Below are positions 54,762 through 63,906 of a stretch of DNA of 64,000 nucleotides, in pieces. The translations under genes and the position numbers were made by a program. Under the pieces are notes generated by a model, which was not told where the DNA came from, did no database searches, and saw nothing but the letters and a program-made list of their open reading frames with translations. Origin of the DNA: Aeromicrobium sp. A1-2 (GTDB lineage Bacteria; Actinomycetota; Actinomycetes; Propionibacteriales; Nocardioidaceae); NCBI RefSeq assembly GCF_003443875.1, contig NZ_CP027482.1, positions 2,170,001 through 2,234,000 of the forward strand. Reading direction: 5' to 3'. Numbering within the stretch: position 1 is the stretch's first letter; every line of letters begins with the position of its first letter.

Positions 54762-55739
54762 CTACAGGGGCAGCTTGGGCTGCGGCGGCGCGTGCGCGGG
54801 GTCGACCCCGTCGAACAGCGACGAGACCGACTCCCCCGCATGGATGCGGGCGATCGCCTCGGCGAACAATCCCGCGACCGAGCGGATCTGCAGCTCGGGC
54901 CAGTCCGCCGGGGGCGGCACGGTGTCGGTCGTCACGACCTCGGTGATCGAGGGGTGGTTGCGCAGGCGCTCGACCGCCTTGCCGGTGAACAGCCCGTGGG
55001 TGCAGGCGACCGAGGCCTCGGTGCAGCCTTCCTCGGCGAGCTTGTTCATGAGTTCGATGATCGAGCCGCCGGTGGCGATCTCGTCGTCGAGCACGATCGC
55101 GGTCTTGCCGGCCACGTCACCGACGATCGCGTCGATGACGACCTTGTCGTCGGCCTGCCGCTGCTTGCTGCCGGCCGCGACCGGCACACCGAGCAGCCGG
55201 GCGAACAGGGACGCGGTCTTGGCGTTGCCGAGGTCGGGCGAGACCACGACGGTGTTGCTGAGGTCGCGCCCGCGGTAGTAGTCGGCCAGCTCGCCGATCG
55301 CAGTCAGGTGGTCGACCGGGACGCTGAAGAAGCCGTGCACCTGAGGGGCGTGCAACGTCATCGTGACCACCCGGTCGGCGCCGGCCGTGGTCAGCATGTC
55401 GGCGACGAGCCGGCCGCCGATCGAGATGCGCGAGGCATCCTTCTTGTCCGAGCGTGCGTACGCGTAGTGCGGGATCACGGCGGTCACCGATGCGGCGCTG
55501 GCGCCCCGCGCTGCGTCGATCATCAGCAGGAGCTCCATCAGGTGGTCCTGCGTCGGCGGGACCAGCGGCTGGATGATGTAGACATCCTTCTTGCGGCAGT
55601 TGGCCAGGAGCTGCACCTGCAGGCAGTCGTTGCTGAACCTGATGGTGTCGGACGCCGATATCGGCTGGCCGAGCTCGGAACAGATCTTCTCGGCGAGGGG
55701 TCGGTGGGCGCTGCCGGAGAAGACCACGATCTGACTCAC
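54762..55739 (-). CDS. prs: ribose-phosphate pyrophosphokinase
   Basis: Makes PRPP. 325 residues: [44 protein letters not shown], catalytic KKD near YARSDKK, and the PRPP loop [15 protein letters not shown] 55739 follows TAGCCT by 6 nt, so it is probably leaderless. The sequence is closer to the second actinobacterial Prs type than to the classic glmU-linked one; a second prs copy elsewhere is likely. Confidence 0.93.
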   Translation of the reverse strand: MSQIVVFSGSAHRPLAEKICSELGQPISASDTIRFSNDCLQVQLLANCRKKDVYIIQPLVPPTQDHLMELLLMIDAARGASAASVTAVIPHYAYARSDKKDASRISIGGRLVADMLTTAGADRVVTMTLHAPQVHGFFSVPVDHLTAIGELADYYRGRDLSNTVVVSPDLGNAKTASLFARLLGVPVAAGSKQRQADDKVVIDAIVGDVAGKTAIVLDDEIATGGSIIELMNKLAEEGCTEASVACTHGLFTGKAVERLRNHPSITEVVTTDTVPPPADWPELQIRSVAGLFAEAIARIHAGESVSSLFDGVDPAHAPPQPKLPL

Positions 55740-55915
55740 GGGATGAGGCTAGCCGACGGACCGTGCCGCTGGGCAGCGGCACGGAACAACAGGCTCTCGA
55801 GGCACCGCCTGTCACCCGGCCTGGCACCATCAGGACATGTCGGATGCCGGGTCGAATCCCGGTGCCGCCGTTCGACGTGCGGGTGACAACGCCGTCCACT
55901 GAGCAGGACGTCACG
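55740..55915. other. intergenic with tRNA T-arm-like fragment
   Basis: No gene is supported. At about 55842-55870 the sequence GCCGGGTCGAATCCCGG followed by TGCCGCC resembles the T-arm and 3' acceptor strand of a tRNA, but one T of the T-loop is missing and the 5' half is absent, so it may be a remnant attachment site or chance. Confidence 0.4.
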
Positions 55916-56040
55916 ATGTCGTTCCAGGACTATCTCGACACCGGCGAGGACAAGACCGGGCTGGCGATCGTGCACGCCATCAAGCACGGCGCCGCAACGA
56001 GTTGTGGCTTGACGGCATGGCGACCAAGCCCGCGGACTGA
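55916..56040 (+). pseudogene. remnant of a DUF4287-type gene
   Basis: ATG 55916 opens with MSFQDYLDTGEDKTGL, matching the start of DUF4287 proteins (MSFQAYLDNIE.KTG type). After about 30 codons the similarity stops. Another frame then gives NELWLDGMATKPAD and a stop at 56040, which looks like a native C-terminus. An internal deletion joining the two ends is the simplest reading. Confidence 0.5.
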
Positions 56041-56069
56041 GGACGGTGAGCCTGCCCTGACGGACGGGC

Positions 56070-57026
<957 letters not shown>

Positions 57027-57314
57027 CTAGAGCCGGTCGACGGCGCCGCCGGCCACGGCCGGCAGGATGACCACGGTGTCGCCGTCGGCGATCGGGGTCT
57101 CGAGACCACCGGTAAACCGGATGTCCTCGTCGTTGACATAGATGTTGACGAAGCGGCGCGCCTCACCGTTGTCGAGCAGCCGCTCCTTGATGCCGGGATG
57201 ATCGGCCTCAAGCTTGTCGATCAGCTCGGTCACGGTCGCGCCGCTGCCCTGCACGGCGCGCTCGCCGTCGGTGTACGTGCGCAGGATGGTGGGGATGCGG
57301 ACCTCGATGGCCAT
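57027..57314 (-). CDS. cysO: sulfur carrier protein CysO with C-terminal extension
   Basis: A 95-residue MoaD/ThiS-fold carrier: VRIPTILRTYTDGER, RFVNIYVNDEDIRFTGGLETPIADGD and ILPAVAGG. The diglycine is not terminal: five residues (AVDRL) follow. In mycobacterial CysO the protein ends at Gly-Gly, so this version must be trimmed before thiocarboxylation. The start overlaps the mec stop by 1 bp. Confidence 0.93.
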   Translation of the reverse strand: MAIEVRIPTILRTYTDGERAVQGSGATVTELIDKLEADHPGIKERLLDNGEARRFVNIYVNDEDIRFTGGLETPIADGDTVVILPAVAGGAVDRL

Positions 57315-57775
57315 CAGTGTTCTGCCTTCTGTTGGTTGGCGCTTGCCTCTGTATAAGCCTCGACGACCCGAACTTCTTCCTCAGCGACCTCACCGTCGAC
57401 GATCCGGTACGAGCGAAAGTCCACCGGACCCCCCTGATCGGCACCGTCGCGGGTCGAGACCAGCACGTAGTGCGCGCCGGGCTCACCGGCCAGGTTGATG
57501 TCCGTACGGGACGGATAGGCCTCGGTCGCGGTGTGCGAGTGATAGATCACGACGGGCTCCTCGTCGCGATCGTCCATGTCGCGGTACAGCCTGAGCAGGT
57601 CGCCGGAGTCGAACTCGTAGAACGTCGGCGACATCGCGGCGTTCAGCATCGGGATGAACCGGGCCGGAACGTCGGAGTCGATGGGCCCGGCGACGACGCC
57701 ACAGGCTTCGTCCGGGTGGTCTCGGCGCGCGTGCGCGATGATCGCGTCGTGCGTGGCTCGGTCGATGGTCAGCAC
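57314..57775 (-). CDS. mec: JAMM-family metallopeptidase Mec
   Basis: 153 residues with the JAMM zinc motif (E-x(n)-HSHTATEAYPSRTD). In mycobacteria Mec cleaves the cysteine adduct off CysO, releasing cysteine; here it could also remove the CysO tail. GTG 57775 is 6 nt after TAAACT, so mec-cysO-cysM has a leaderless promoter. Confidence 0.94.
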   Translation of the reverse strand: MLTIDRATHDAIIAHARRDHPDEACGVVAGPIDSDVPARFIPMLNAAMSPTFYEFDSGDLLRLYRDMDDRDEEPVVIYHSHTATEAYPSRTDINLAGEPGAHYVLVSTRDGADQGGPVDFRSYRIVDGEVAEEEVRVVEAYTEASANQQKAEH

Positions 57776-57840
57776 CGCTTGAGTTTATCGGCCGTGGCCC
57801 GGGCCTATCCCCCCAGACCAGTGGCTGAGACGGGCCGGAG

Positions 57841-58419
57841 TCAGTCCAGTGCGGCGATGAGGGTCTCCTGGACGTAGCCGAGCCAGTCGTAGATCTCCCC
57901 CATCGCGGCGATTGCCTCGTCCTCGGACTGGCCGACCAGCAGGATGTCCTCCTCCTCGTCGATCCCGAGTCGGACCGCGAGAGACAGGCGGACGTCGGTC
58001 AGCGCGCGCAGCCACGACTGGACCTCGTCGGGGTTGAGCTCGACCTCGACCGGCGACTCGCCGGGTGTGGCGCCGAAGGTCAGGCCGCCGTCGACCAGCG
58101 AGCCGATCAGGGTCTCGGCGTGGTGCACCTTGGCCGAGGTCAGGGACCGCTCGGTGAAGCGCCGGAACTCCCCGGCATCCTCCTCGTCGTCGCGGTAGGC
58201 GTCCGGGAGCAACCGCCGAAGCACTGGGTCCTCCGGGGGCAGGGACGGACCGCCCATGCCCAGCTGAGCGGCGAGCGGGTCCGCGCTGGACTCGTCGGCA
58301 CCGTTGCGGTCGCGCAGCAGCTCGACGACCTGGCCCGAGAGGCTGGCCAGCAGGTGTGCCTCGCCGGACTCGAACGTCGCCGTGATGCCGCCACGACGGC
58401 GCTTCTTGAAGGGCTTCAC
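57841..58419 (-). CDS. aosR: DUF2017 protein, AosR-type oxidative stress regulator
   Basis: 192 residues: basic N-terminus (MKPFKKRRRGGITATF), then DUF2017 helices (FRRFTERSLTSAKVHHAETLIGSLVDGG and ALTDVRLSLAVRLGIDEEED). The position between clpS and mec matches M. tuberculosis Rv1332, reported as AosR, a regulator that acts with SigH and raises CysM expression. No cysteine is visible here, so redox sensing through a disulfide, as proposed for the mycobacterial protein, could not operate in the same way. Confidence 0.87.
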   Translation of the reverse strand: MKPFKKRRRGGITATFESGEAHLLASLSGQVVELLRDRNGADESSADPLAAQLGMGGPSLPPEDPVLRRLLPDAYRDDEEDAGEFRRFTERSLTSAKVHHAETLIGSLVDGGLTFGATPGESPVEVELNPDEVQSWLRALTDVRLSLAVRLGIDEEEDILLVGQSEDEAIAAMGEIYDWLGYVQETLIAALD

Positions 58420-58472
58420 AGCTCGCTCCGCTCGCTGTGACAGCGACTACGTCGCTGCCGGGCTTCGCCCGG
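58417..58472. repeat. cluster of three adjacent hairpins
   Basis: CACAGC...GCTGTG (58417-58439), CAGCGAC TAC GTCGCTG (58441-58457) and CCGGGC TTC GCCCGG (58458-58472) lie back to back between clpS and aosR, overlapping the aosR start by 3 bp. Resembles an extragenic palindromic repeat or attenuator. Confidence 0.6.
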
Positions 58473-58528
58473 AAGCCTCGCCTCGCTCCGCTCGGCCCAT
58501 GGCCGGGTCATTCGCTGAGCCGCGCGCC

Positions 58529-58825
58529 TCATGCGTCCTGCCGTTCGAGGGTCGCCCACAGGCCGTACTCGTGCATCGCCTGCACGTGGCGCTCCATCTG
58601 CTCGCGCCGACCGCTGGCAACCACGGCCCGACCCTCTTCGTGCACCGCGAGCATCAGCTCGTGCGCCTTCTCGTCGGTGAAGCCGAAGTAGTTGCGAAAG
58701 ACGTAGGCGACGTAGGACATCAGGTTGACCGGGTCGTTCCACACGATCGTGACCCACGGGTCCTCGAGCTCGACGAAGTCGTCGACTTCGGGCTCGGCGA
58801 TCTCCACGGGGGACGGACTGGACAT
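58529..58825 (-). CDS. clpS: ATP-dependent Clp protease adaptor ClpS
   Basis: 98 residues. The N-end-rule adaptor fold: WVTIVWNDPVNLMSYVAYVFRNYFG (the NDP...M pocket), and a C-terminal helix REQMERHVQAMHEYGLWATLE. Delivers substrates to ClpC/ClpA. CACAAT lies 6 nt before the ATG. Divergent from pncB, as in M. tuberculosis (Rv1330c/Rv1331). Confidence 0.95.
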   Translation of the reverse strand: MSSPSPVEIAEPEVDDFVELEDPWVTIVWNDPVNLMSYVAYVFRNYFGFTDEKAHELMLAVHEEGRAVVASGRREQMERHVQAMHEYGLWATLERQDA

Positions 58826-58911
58826 GTGTCCATTGTGTCGCAGGCGCCTGACGGAGCGAAATGGCCATGACCATCTCGGCCGACCAGGCCCGTACGTCCT
58901 AGGCTGGATCC

Positions 58912-60216
58912 GTGACCGCTTCCGCCAGCACAGCCCTGCTGACCGACCACTACGAGCTGACGATGCTCCAAGCAGCCCTGCGCGACGGGACGGCCGGACG
59001 ACACTCGGTGTTCGAGCTGTTCGCCCGCCGACTGTCCGGCGGGCGCCGCTACGGAGTCGTGGCGGGTATCGGCCGGGCGCTCGACGCGTTGGCGGACTTC
59101 CGGCTCGGCGAGGCCGAGCTGACCTGGCTCGCCGGCGCGGGGGTTGTCGACACCGAGACGATCGACTGGCTCGGCGACTACCGGTTCACCGGCAGCGTGT
59201 GGGGCTACCCCGAGGGCGAGCTCTACTTCCCGCAGTCCCCCGTCCTGATCGTCGAAGGCACCTTCGCAGAGTGCGTCATCCTCGAGACGCTGCTGCTCTC
59301 GGTGCTCAACCACGACTCGGCGATCGCCACCGCGGCCTCCCGCATGATCACGGCGGCCGGCAACCGTCCGTGCATCGAGATGGGATCCCGTCGCACGCAC
59401 GAGGCGTCCGCTGTGGCAGCGGCCCGTGCGGCCTACATCGCCGGATTCGCCGCGACATCCAACCTCGAGGCCGGTCGCACGCACGGGATCCCCACCACCG
59501 GGACCAGCGCCCACTCGTTCACGCTCCTGCACGACACCGAGCGTGAGGCGTTCGAGGCGCAGGTGCGCGCGCTCGGGCCCGGCACGACGCTGCTGGTCGA
59601 CACGTACGACATCCCCGAGGCGATCCGGACCGCGGTCGAGGTTGCCGGCCCGGATCTCGGCGGGGTGCGGCTGGACTCCGGCGACCTGGTGTCGCTGGCG
59701 CGGTCCGTGCGCAAGCAGCTCGACGACCTAGGCGCGACCGGCACCCGGATCACCGTGACGAGCGATCTCGACGAGCACGCCATCGCAGCGCTCGCGGCAG
59801 CCCCCGTCGACGGCTACGGCGTCGGCACCTCCTTGGTGACCGGGTCCGGCGTGCCGACCAGCGGCTTCGTCTACAAGCTCGTCTCCCGCGCGGGCGACGA
59901 CGGCGAGATGGTCGCGGTCGCCAAGAAGAGCGCCGACAAGGTCTCGGTCGGCGGCCGCAAGTACGCGCTCCGCCGGCTCGACGGAGCCGGTCGCGCACAG
60001 GCCGAGGTCATCGGCATCGGCGCAGCCCCAGCGAACGACGGCGCCGACCGCACGCTCCTGGTCGAGCTGGTCCGTGCCGGCGAGCGGGTGCACACCGCGA
60101 CCCTCGAGGAGTCGCGCGCCCGGCTCCGTGATTCCCTCGCCGAGCTGCCCGCCACGGCACGGCAGCTCTCACGGAGCGATCCGACCCTCCCCACGATCTA
60201 CGAGGAGCTGAGATGA
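58912..60216 (+). CDS. pncB: nicotinate phosphoribosyltransferase
   Basis: 434 residues: LLTDHYELTMLQAALRDG (family opening), EMGSRRTHEASAVAAARAAYIAGFAATSNLEAG, GTSAHSFTLLH and VRLDSGDL, VTSDLDEHAI for the phosphoribosyl site. First committed step of NAD salvage from nicotinate. GTG 58912 follows TAGGCT by 6 nt. Overlaps pncA by 4 bp. Confidence 0.96.
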   Translation: MTASASTALLTDHYELTMLQAALRDGTAGRHSVFELFARRLSGGRRYGVVAGIGRALDALADFRLGEAELTWLAGAGVVDTETIDWLGDYRFTGSVWGYPEGELYFPQSPVLIVEGTFAECVILETLLLSVLNHDSAIATAASRMITAAGNRPCIEMGSRRTHEASAVAAARAAYIAGFAATSNLEAGRTHGIPTTGTSAHSFTLLHDTEREAFEAQVRALGPGTTLLVDTYDIPEAIRTAVEVAGPDLGGVRLDSGDLVSLARSVRKQLDDLGATGTRITVTSDLDEHAIAALAAAPVDGYGVGTSLVTGSGVPTSGFVYKLVSRAGDDGEMVAVAKKSADKVSVGGRKYALRRLDGAGRAQAEVIGIGAAPANDGADRTLLVELVRAGERVHTATLEESRARLRDSLAELPATARQLSRSDPTLPTIYEELR

Positions 60217-60767
60217 CCACTGCGTTGATCGTCGTCGACGTCCAGAACGACTTCTGCGAGGGCGGATCCCTCGCCGTCACTGGTGGCGCCAAGGTCGCCG
60301 CCGACATCGCCGACCTGATCGCCTCCGGCGCGTACGCGACCGTCGTCGCGACGCGCGACCACCACGTCGATCCCGGCGCCCACTTCTCCGACAACCCGGA
60401 CTTCGTCGACTCGTGGCCCCGCCACTGCGTCGTCGGCACGCCGGGCGAGGAGTTCCAGCGCCCGCTCGACCCGTCGATGTTCGCCGAGATCTTCTACAAG
60501 GGCGAGTTCGCCGCCGCCTACTCCGGCTTCGAGGGCAGCTCGCCGATCGGGACGTCGCTGGCCGATTGGCTGCGCGCCGCCGGCGTCGACACCGTCGACG
60601 TGTGCGGTATCGCGACGGACTACTGCGTGCGCGCCACGGTCCTGGACGCGGCACGCGAAGGGTTCACGGTGCGGGTCCTCGAGCCACTCACCGCGGCAGT
60701 GTCCGCGGACAACCTGCCGGACGTACATGCGGCCTGGTCCGCAGCCGGCGTGGAGGTGCGGACATGA
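60213..60767 (+). CDS. pncA: nicotinamidase
   Basis: 184 residues. Catalytic triad Asp (VVDVQNDFCEGGSL), Lys (FYKGEFAAAYSGFE) and Cys (GIATDYCVRATVLDA), metal-site DHHVDPGAHF. Converts nicotinamide to nicotinate, the substrate of the PncB encoded just upstream; together they form a complete salvage unit. Confidence 0.96.
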   Translation: MTTALIVVDVQNDFCEGGSLAVTGGAKVAADIADLIASGAYATVVATRDHHVDPGAHFSDNPDFVDSWPRHCVVGTPGEEFQRPLDPSMFAEIFYKGEFAAAYSGFEGSSPIGTSLADWLRAAGVDTVDVCGIATDYCVRATVLDAAREGFTVRVLEPLTAAVSADNLPDVHAAWSAAGVEVRT

Positions 60768-62062
60768 GCGCCACGCCCCTGGGCCTGCCGGTCGACCAGA
60801 CATCCCACGCGCGGCTCGCCGCCGACGGCCTGACGCTGGCCCGCCTCGACCCGGCCGACGGCGCAGCGTACGAGGCCTGGATCCGCGCCGAGAACCGCGG
60901 GTTCCTGCAGCCTGACCCGACACCGGAGGTCATCGAGCACCGCCGCGGCTATCTGGGCGACGATCGGATCATGGGTGTGTGGGACAGCAGCCTCCCGCAC
61001 CCGCAGGTGCCCGTCGCGACGACGATCAGCTGGATCGCCGACCTGACGCTCCCCGGCGGCGGGGCCGCCCCGACCTGGGCCATCAGCGGCGTCACGGTGG
61101 CACCGACCCATCGGCGCCGCGGCATCGCTCGCGCCCTGCTGGAGGCCGAGCTGCGCACCGCGGTCGAGCTGGGCCTCCCCCTCGCGATGCTCACCGTCTC
61201 AGAGTCCACGATCTACGGCCGGTTCGGCTTCTCGCCCTCGGTCTTGGCCCGCAATCTGTCGATCGACCGCAGGAGGGCCCACTGGACCGGTCCGGTCGCG
61301 CCCGGCCGGGTCCATCTCGTGTCCGCCGAACAGCTCCGGTCCGATGGTCACCCGATCGTCGAGCGGGTTCGCGCGGCCACTCCCGGTCAGGTGCACTATG
61401 CCGCGACCAGCATCCTGTGGGACCGCCAGCTGGGCCTGCCGGTCGGGGACGACAACGCCAAGAACCTGCGATTCGCGCGCTACGACGACGCCGATGGCAC
61501 CCCTGCGGGCTTCGCGATCTACCGGTTCGTCGAGGACCCGGCCGACTTCACGCAGCACGAGCTCCGGCTCCAGACGCTCGTCGCCGCAACGCCCGATGCG
61601 TACGCCGGGCTGTGGCGATTCCTGCTGGAGATGGATCTCGTGGCGACGATCACCGCCGACCTGCGACCCGTCGACGAGCCGTTGCGCTGGATGATCGCGG
61701 ACTTCCGCGCGGTCCGGTCCAGCGAGACCGACCACCTGTGGACCCGCATCCTCGACGTCAAGGCGTCGCTCGAGGCGCGCACGTATGCGGCGCCGGGGCG
61801 GATCGTCCTCCGCGTCGAGGACCCGCTCGACTTCGCGGCAGGCACCTGGGCCCTGGAGGTCGACGACGCAGGCAGTGCGACGGTCACGGCGACCGCGGAC
61901 ACCCCCGATGTCGACCTCACGGTCAACGCCCTGAGCTCGCTCCACGTCGGTGGCGTCTCGGCGCGCGTTCTCGAGGCTGCGGGAGCCCTGACCGGTGATG
62001 TGGCGCGGCTCGACGCGATGTTCCGCTCCCCGGTCGCGCCCTACACGAGCATCTGGTTCTAG
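60764..62062 (+). CDS. Eis-family N-acetyltransferase
   Basis: 432 residues in the Eis three-part layout: N-terminal GNAT (ISGVTVAPTHRRRGIARALLEAELRTA), a second GNAT-like region, and an SCP2-like C-terminus (LRVEDPLDFAAGTWALEVDDAG) ending in a terminal aromatic residue (YTSIWF) whose carboxylate is catalytic in Eis. ATGA overlap with pncA. Natural substrate unknown; mycobacterial Eis acetylates amines of drugs and proteins. Confidence 0.9.
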   Translation: MSATPLGLPVDQTSHARLAADGLTLARLDPADGAAYEAWIRAENRGFLQPDPTPEVIEHRRGYLGDDRIMGVWDSSLPHPQVPVATTISWIADLTLPGGGAAPTWAISGVTVAPTHRRRGIARALLEAELRTAVELGLPLAMLTVSESTIYGRFGFSPSVLARNLSIDRRRAHWTGPVAPGRVHLVSAEQLRSDGHPIVERVRAATPGQVHYAATSILWDRQLGLPVGDDNAKNLRFARYDDADGTPAGFAIYRFVEDPADFTQHELRLQTLVAATPDAYAGLWRFLLEMDLVATITADLRPVDEPLRWMIADFRAVRSSETDHLWTRILDVKASLEARTYAAPGRIVLRVEDPLDFAAGTWALEVDDAGSATVTATADTPDVDLTVNALSSLHVGGVSARVLEAAGALTGDVARLDAMFRSPVAPYTSIWF

Positions 62063-62142
62063 CCGCGGGGCGGCTGTTCGGCCAGCGCTCGTGGTGGAAG
62101 CCCCGGTCGCGCGGAGCGTGGGACGCTCCCACTCGGTACAGC

Positions 62143-62160
62143 AATACCCTATGGGGTATT
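62143..62160. promoter_or_regulatory. CsoR/RcnR-type palindrome upstream of ZIP gene
   Basis: AATACCCTATGGGGTATT, a 7-4-7 palindrome with A/T ends and a C/G tract, matches the operator style of CsoR-family metal sensors (ATACCC...GGGTAT). It is about 30 bp upstream of the TAGGGT -10 box (62191-62196). Confidence 0.65.
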
Positions 62161-62202
62161 TTTCCAAGCGTGGGAGCCACCCCGGCGGGATAGGGTCCGG
62201 CT

Positions 62203-62937
62203 ATGCCCGTGCTGGCCTGGATCGTCGTCTCGGGACTCGCCATGAGCGCCATCGCCCTGGTCGGCGGCATCTCCGTGCTGATGCCGGAGCGATCCTTTCG
62301 ACGCCTCGTGATGCCCTTGGTCGCGCTGGCCGCCGGGGCCCTGCTGGGTGGGGCGATGTTCCACATGCTCCCGGCGTCCGTGGACCAGCTGGGGAACGGC
62401 CTGACGGTCTATGTATGGCTCGTCGCGGGGCTGTTCGCGTTCCACGTGCTCGAGCAGTTCCTCCACTGGCACCACTGCCATCGACCCGTGAGCGAGCACC
62501 AACCGCTGGGCTACCTGATCCTGGCCGCGGACGGAGTGCACAACCTGATCGGGGGCGTCGCCGTGGGCAGCGCCTTCGTCATCGACATACGCCTGGGAGT
62601 CGTCACCTGGATTGTGGCCGCCGCGCACGAGATCCCCCAGGAGCTGGGCGACTTCGGGATCCTGGTCCACAGCGGATGGAGCGCCCGCCACGCCCTGGTC
62701 TACAACCTCGCCTCCGCGCTGACCTTCCCACTCGGCGGTGCGCTGGCCTACGCCCTGTCCGACACCATCAATGTCGCGGTCCTCGTACCGTTCGCAGCGG
62801 GCAACTTCATCTACATCGCCGTCGCCGACCTCCTGCCGCAGATCACGACGGCACCGGAACCCCGCGAGAAGCTCATCCACTCCGGCACCTTCGCCCTGGG
62901 GCTCAGTGCTCTCCTCATCGTCGCCCTCCTCACCTGA
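62203..62937 (+). CDS. ZIP-family metal transporter
   Basis: 244 residues with eight predicted spans. His-rich loop FLHWHHCHRPVSEHQ; conserved metal-site helices HNLIGGVAVGSAF (HN...) and AAAHEIPQELGDFGIL (HEIPQELGDF, the ZIP signature). Transports divalent metals into the cytoplasm; which metal is open. ATG 62203 is 6 nt after TAGGGT, so it is probably leaderless. Confidence 0.93.
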   Translation: MPVLAWIVVSGLAMSAIALVGGISVLMPERSFRRLVMPLVALAAGALLGGAMFHMLPASVDQLGNGLTVYVWLVAGLFAFHVLEQFLHWHHCHRPVSEHQPLGYLILAADGVHNLIGGVAVGSAFVIDIRLGVVTWIVAAAHEIPQELGDFGILVHSGWSARHALVYNLASALTFPLGGALAYALSDTINVAVLVPFAAGNFIYIAVADLLPQITTAPEPREKLIHSGTFALGLSALLIVALLT

Positions 62938-62997
62938 GCGCAAGTCCTTCGATCCGCCGACGCGGCCAGCTCACCGCATGGCAGAGGCACCGACCAG

Positions 62998-63825
62998 TCA
63001 GACCATCTCGCCGATCCTGGACCGGACGATCTCGGGGACAGCCGCCTCCGGGACAGCGCCCAGCAGGAAGTCGCCCGCCGGAGTCGCTGCGCCGGAGGCC
63101 GACCAAAACCCTTCCGGGATCAGCGCTCCCGCAACGTCGCTACCCCACACCTGGACGGCGTCATCGCTCCGCATGGCGAGGCTCCATCCATAGTTGGAGG
63201 TCGCGTTCGCCAACGGCGTGTAGACGGACAGGGCAACCGGCGAGCCGCCCGCACCGCTGCCGCGGTCGCGGTCGCGGTCGCGGTCGCGGTCGTCGAGCAT
63301 GACCGCAGCGATCGGAAGACTCGCAAAGCCCCGCAACCAGTCGGCGACGTACATCGACGCATTCTCTGCGTCATCACTGTCGAGCGCATCGGTCGTGGCG
63401 GCACCGGAGAAGGCATGAGTCCGCTCGAGCCAGCGTCGCGGAGACGGAATGTGCAGGATGACCGGGCGTCGTTGGGTCTGGGTGAAGATCGTCACGAGCT
63501 CCAGGACCTGCCGGTTCGACTCCGGGTCGGCGAGCAACGTTCGCAATGCGTATCCCGTGCGTGTCTTGGCAGCCATCGACGCCCGCAGACCTTCGTCCGA
63601 CGCCACCCGGTGGTCATACCACCGGTCGAGCGCGACCAAGGTTGCATCGGGGTCGAGCAGCCCCTGTGCCTGACTGACGAAGTTGGCGTACGCCATCGTG
63701 TCGCGCCAAGGGACGTCCTTGCCCTGCAGGACGACGCACTGCGCCCAGTCATGGGCGTCCAGGATGACGGCCGTCCGGCGACCGGACGGGGGGTGTGCAA
63801 TGAGGGAGTTCAGGTCTGTGGTCAT
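62998..63825 (-). CDS. unknown protein with an Arg-Asp repeat
   Basis: 275 residues, AAGGAGG before ATG 63825. Contains a (Arg-Asp)5 run from a repeated GACCGC hexamer (about 63261-63290), which may vary in length. Other segments (HDWAQCVVLQGKDVPWRDTMAYANFVSQAQGLL; VTIFTQTQRRPVILHIPSPRRWLERTH) look like a folded soluble enzyme or ligand-binding protein, but I recognise no family. Confidence 0.7.
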   Translation of the reverse strand: MTTDLNSLIAHPPSGRRTAVILDAHDWAQCVVLQGKDVPWRDTMAYANFVSQAQGLLDPDATLVALDRWYDHRVASDEGLRASMAAKTRTGYALRTLLADPESNRQVLELVTIFTQTQRRPVILHIPSPRRWLERTHAFSGAATTDALDSDDAENASMYVADWLRGFASLPIAAVMLDDRDRDRDRDRGSGAGGSPVALSVYTPLANATSNYGWSLAMRSDDAVQVWGSDVAGALIPEGFWSASGAATPAGDFLLGAVPEAAVPEIVRSRIGEMV

Positions 63826-63855
63826 AGATCCTCCTTGATGACGATGCCGTGGTCG

Positions 63856-63893
63856 TGGTCGGTCGCGCCGCCCAGAGGCAACGCGACCGACCA
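63856..63893. terminator. 12-bp perfect inverted repeat
   Basis: TGGTCGGTCGCG (63856-63867) and CGCGACCGACCA (63882-63893) with a 14-nt loop. It lies between the partial gene ending at 63907 and the ATG at 63825, so it could end the upstream transcript or attenuate the downstream gene. Confidence 0.6.
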
Positions 63894-63906
63894 CCCGAGC
63901 GGAAGC

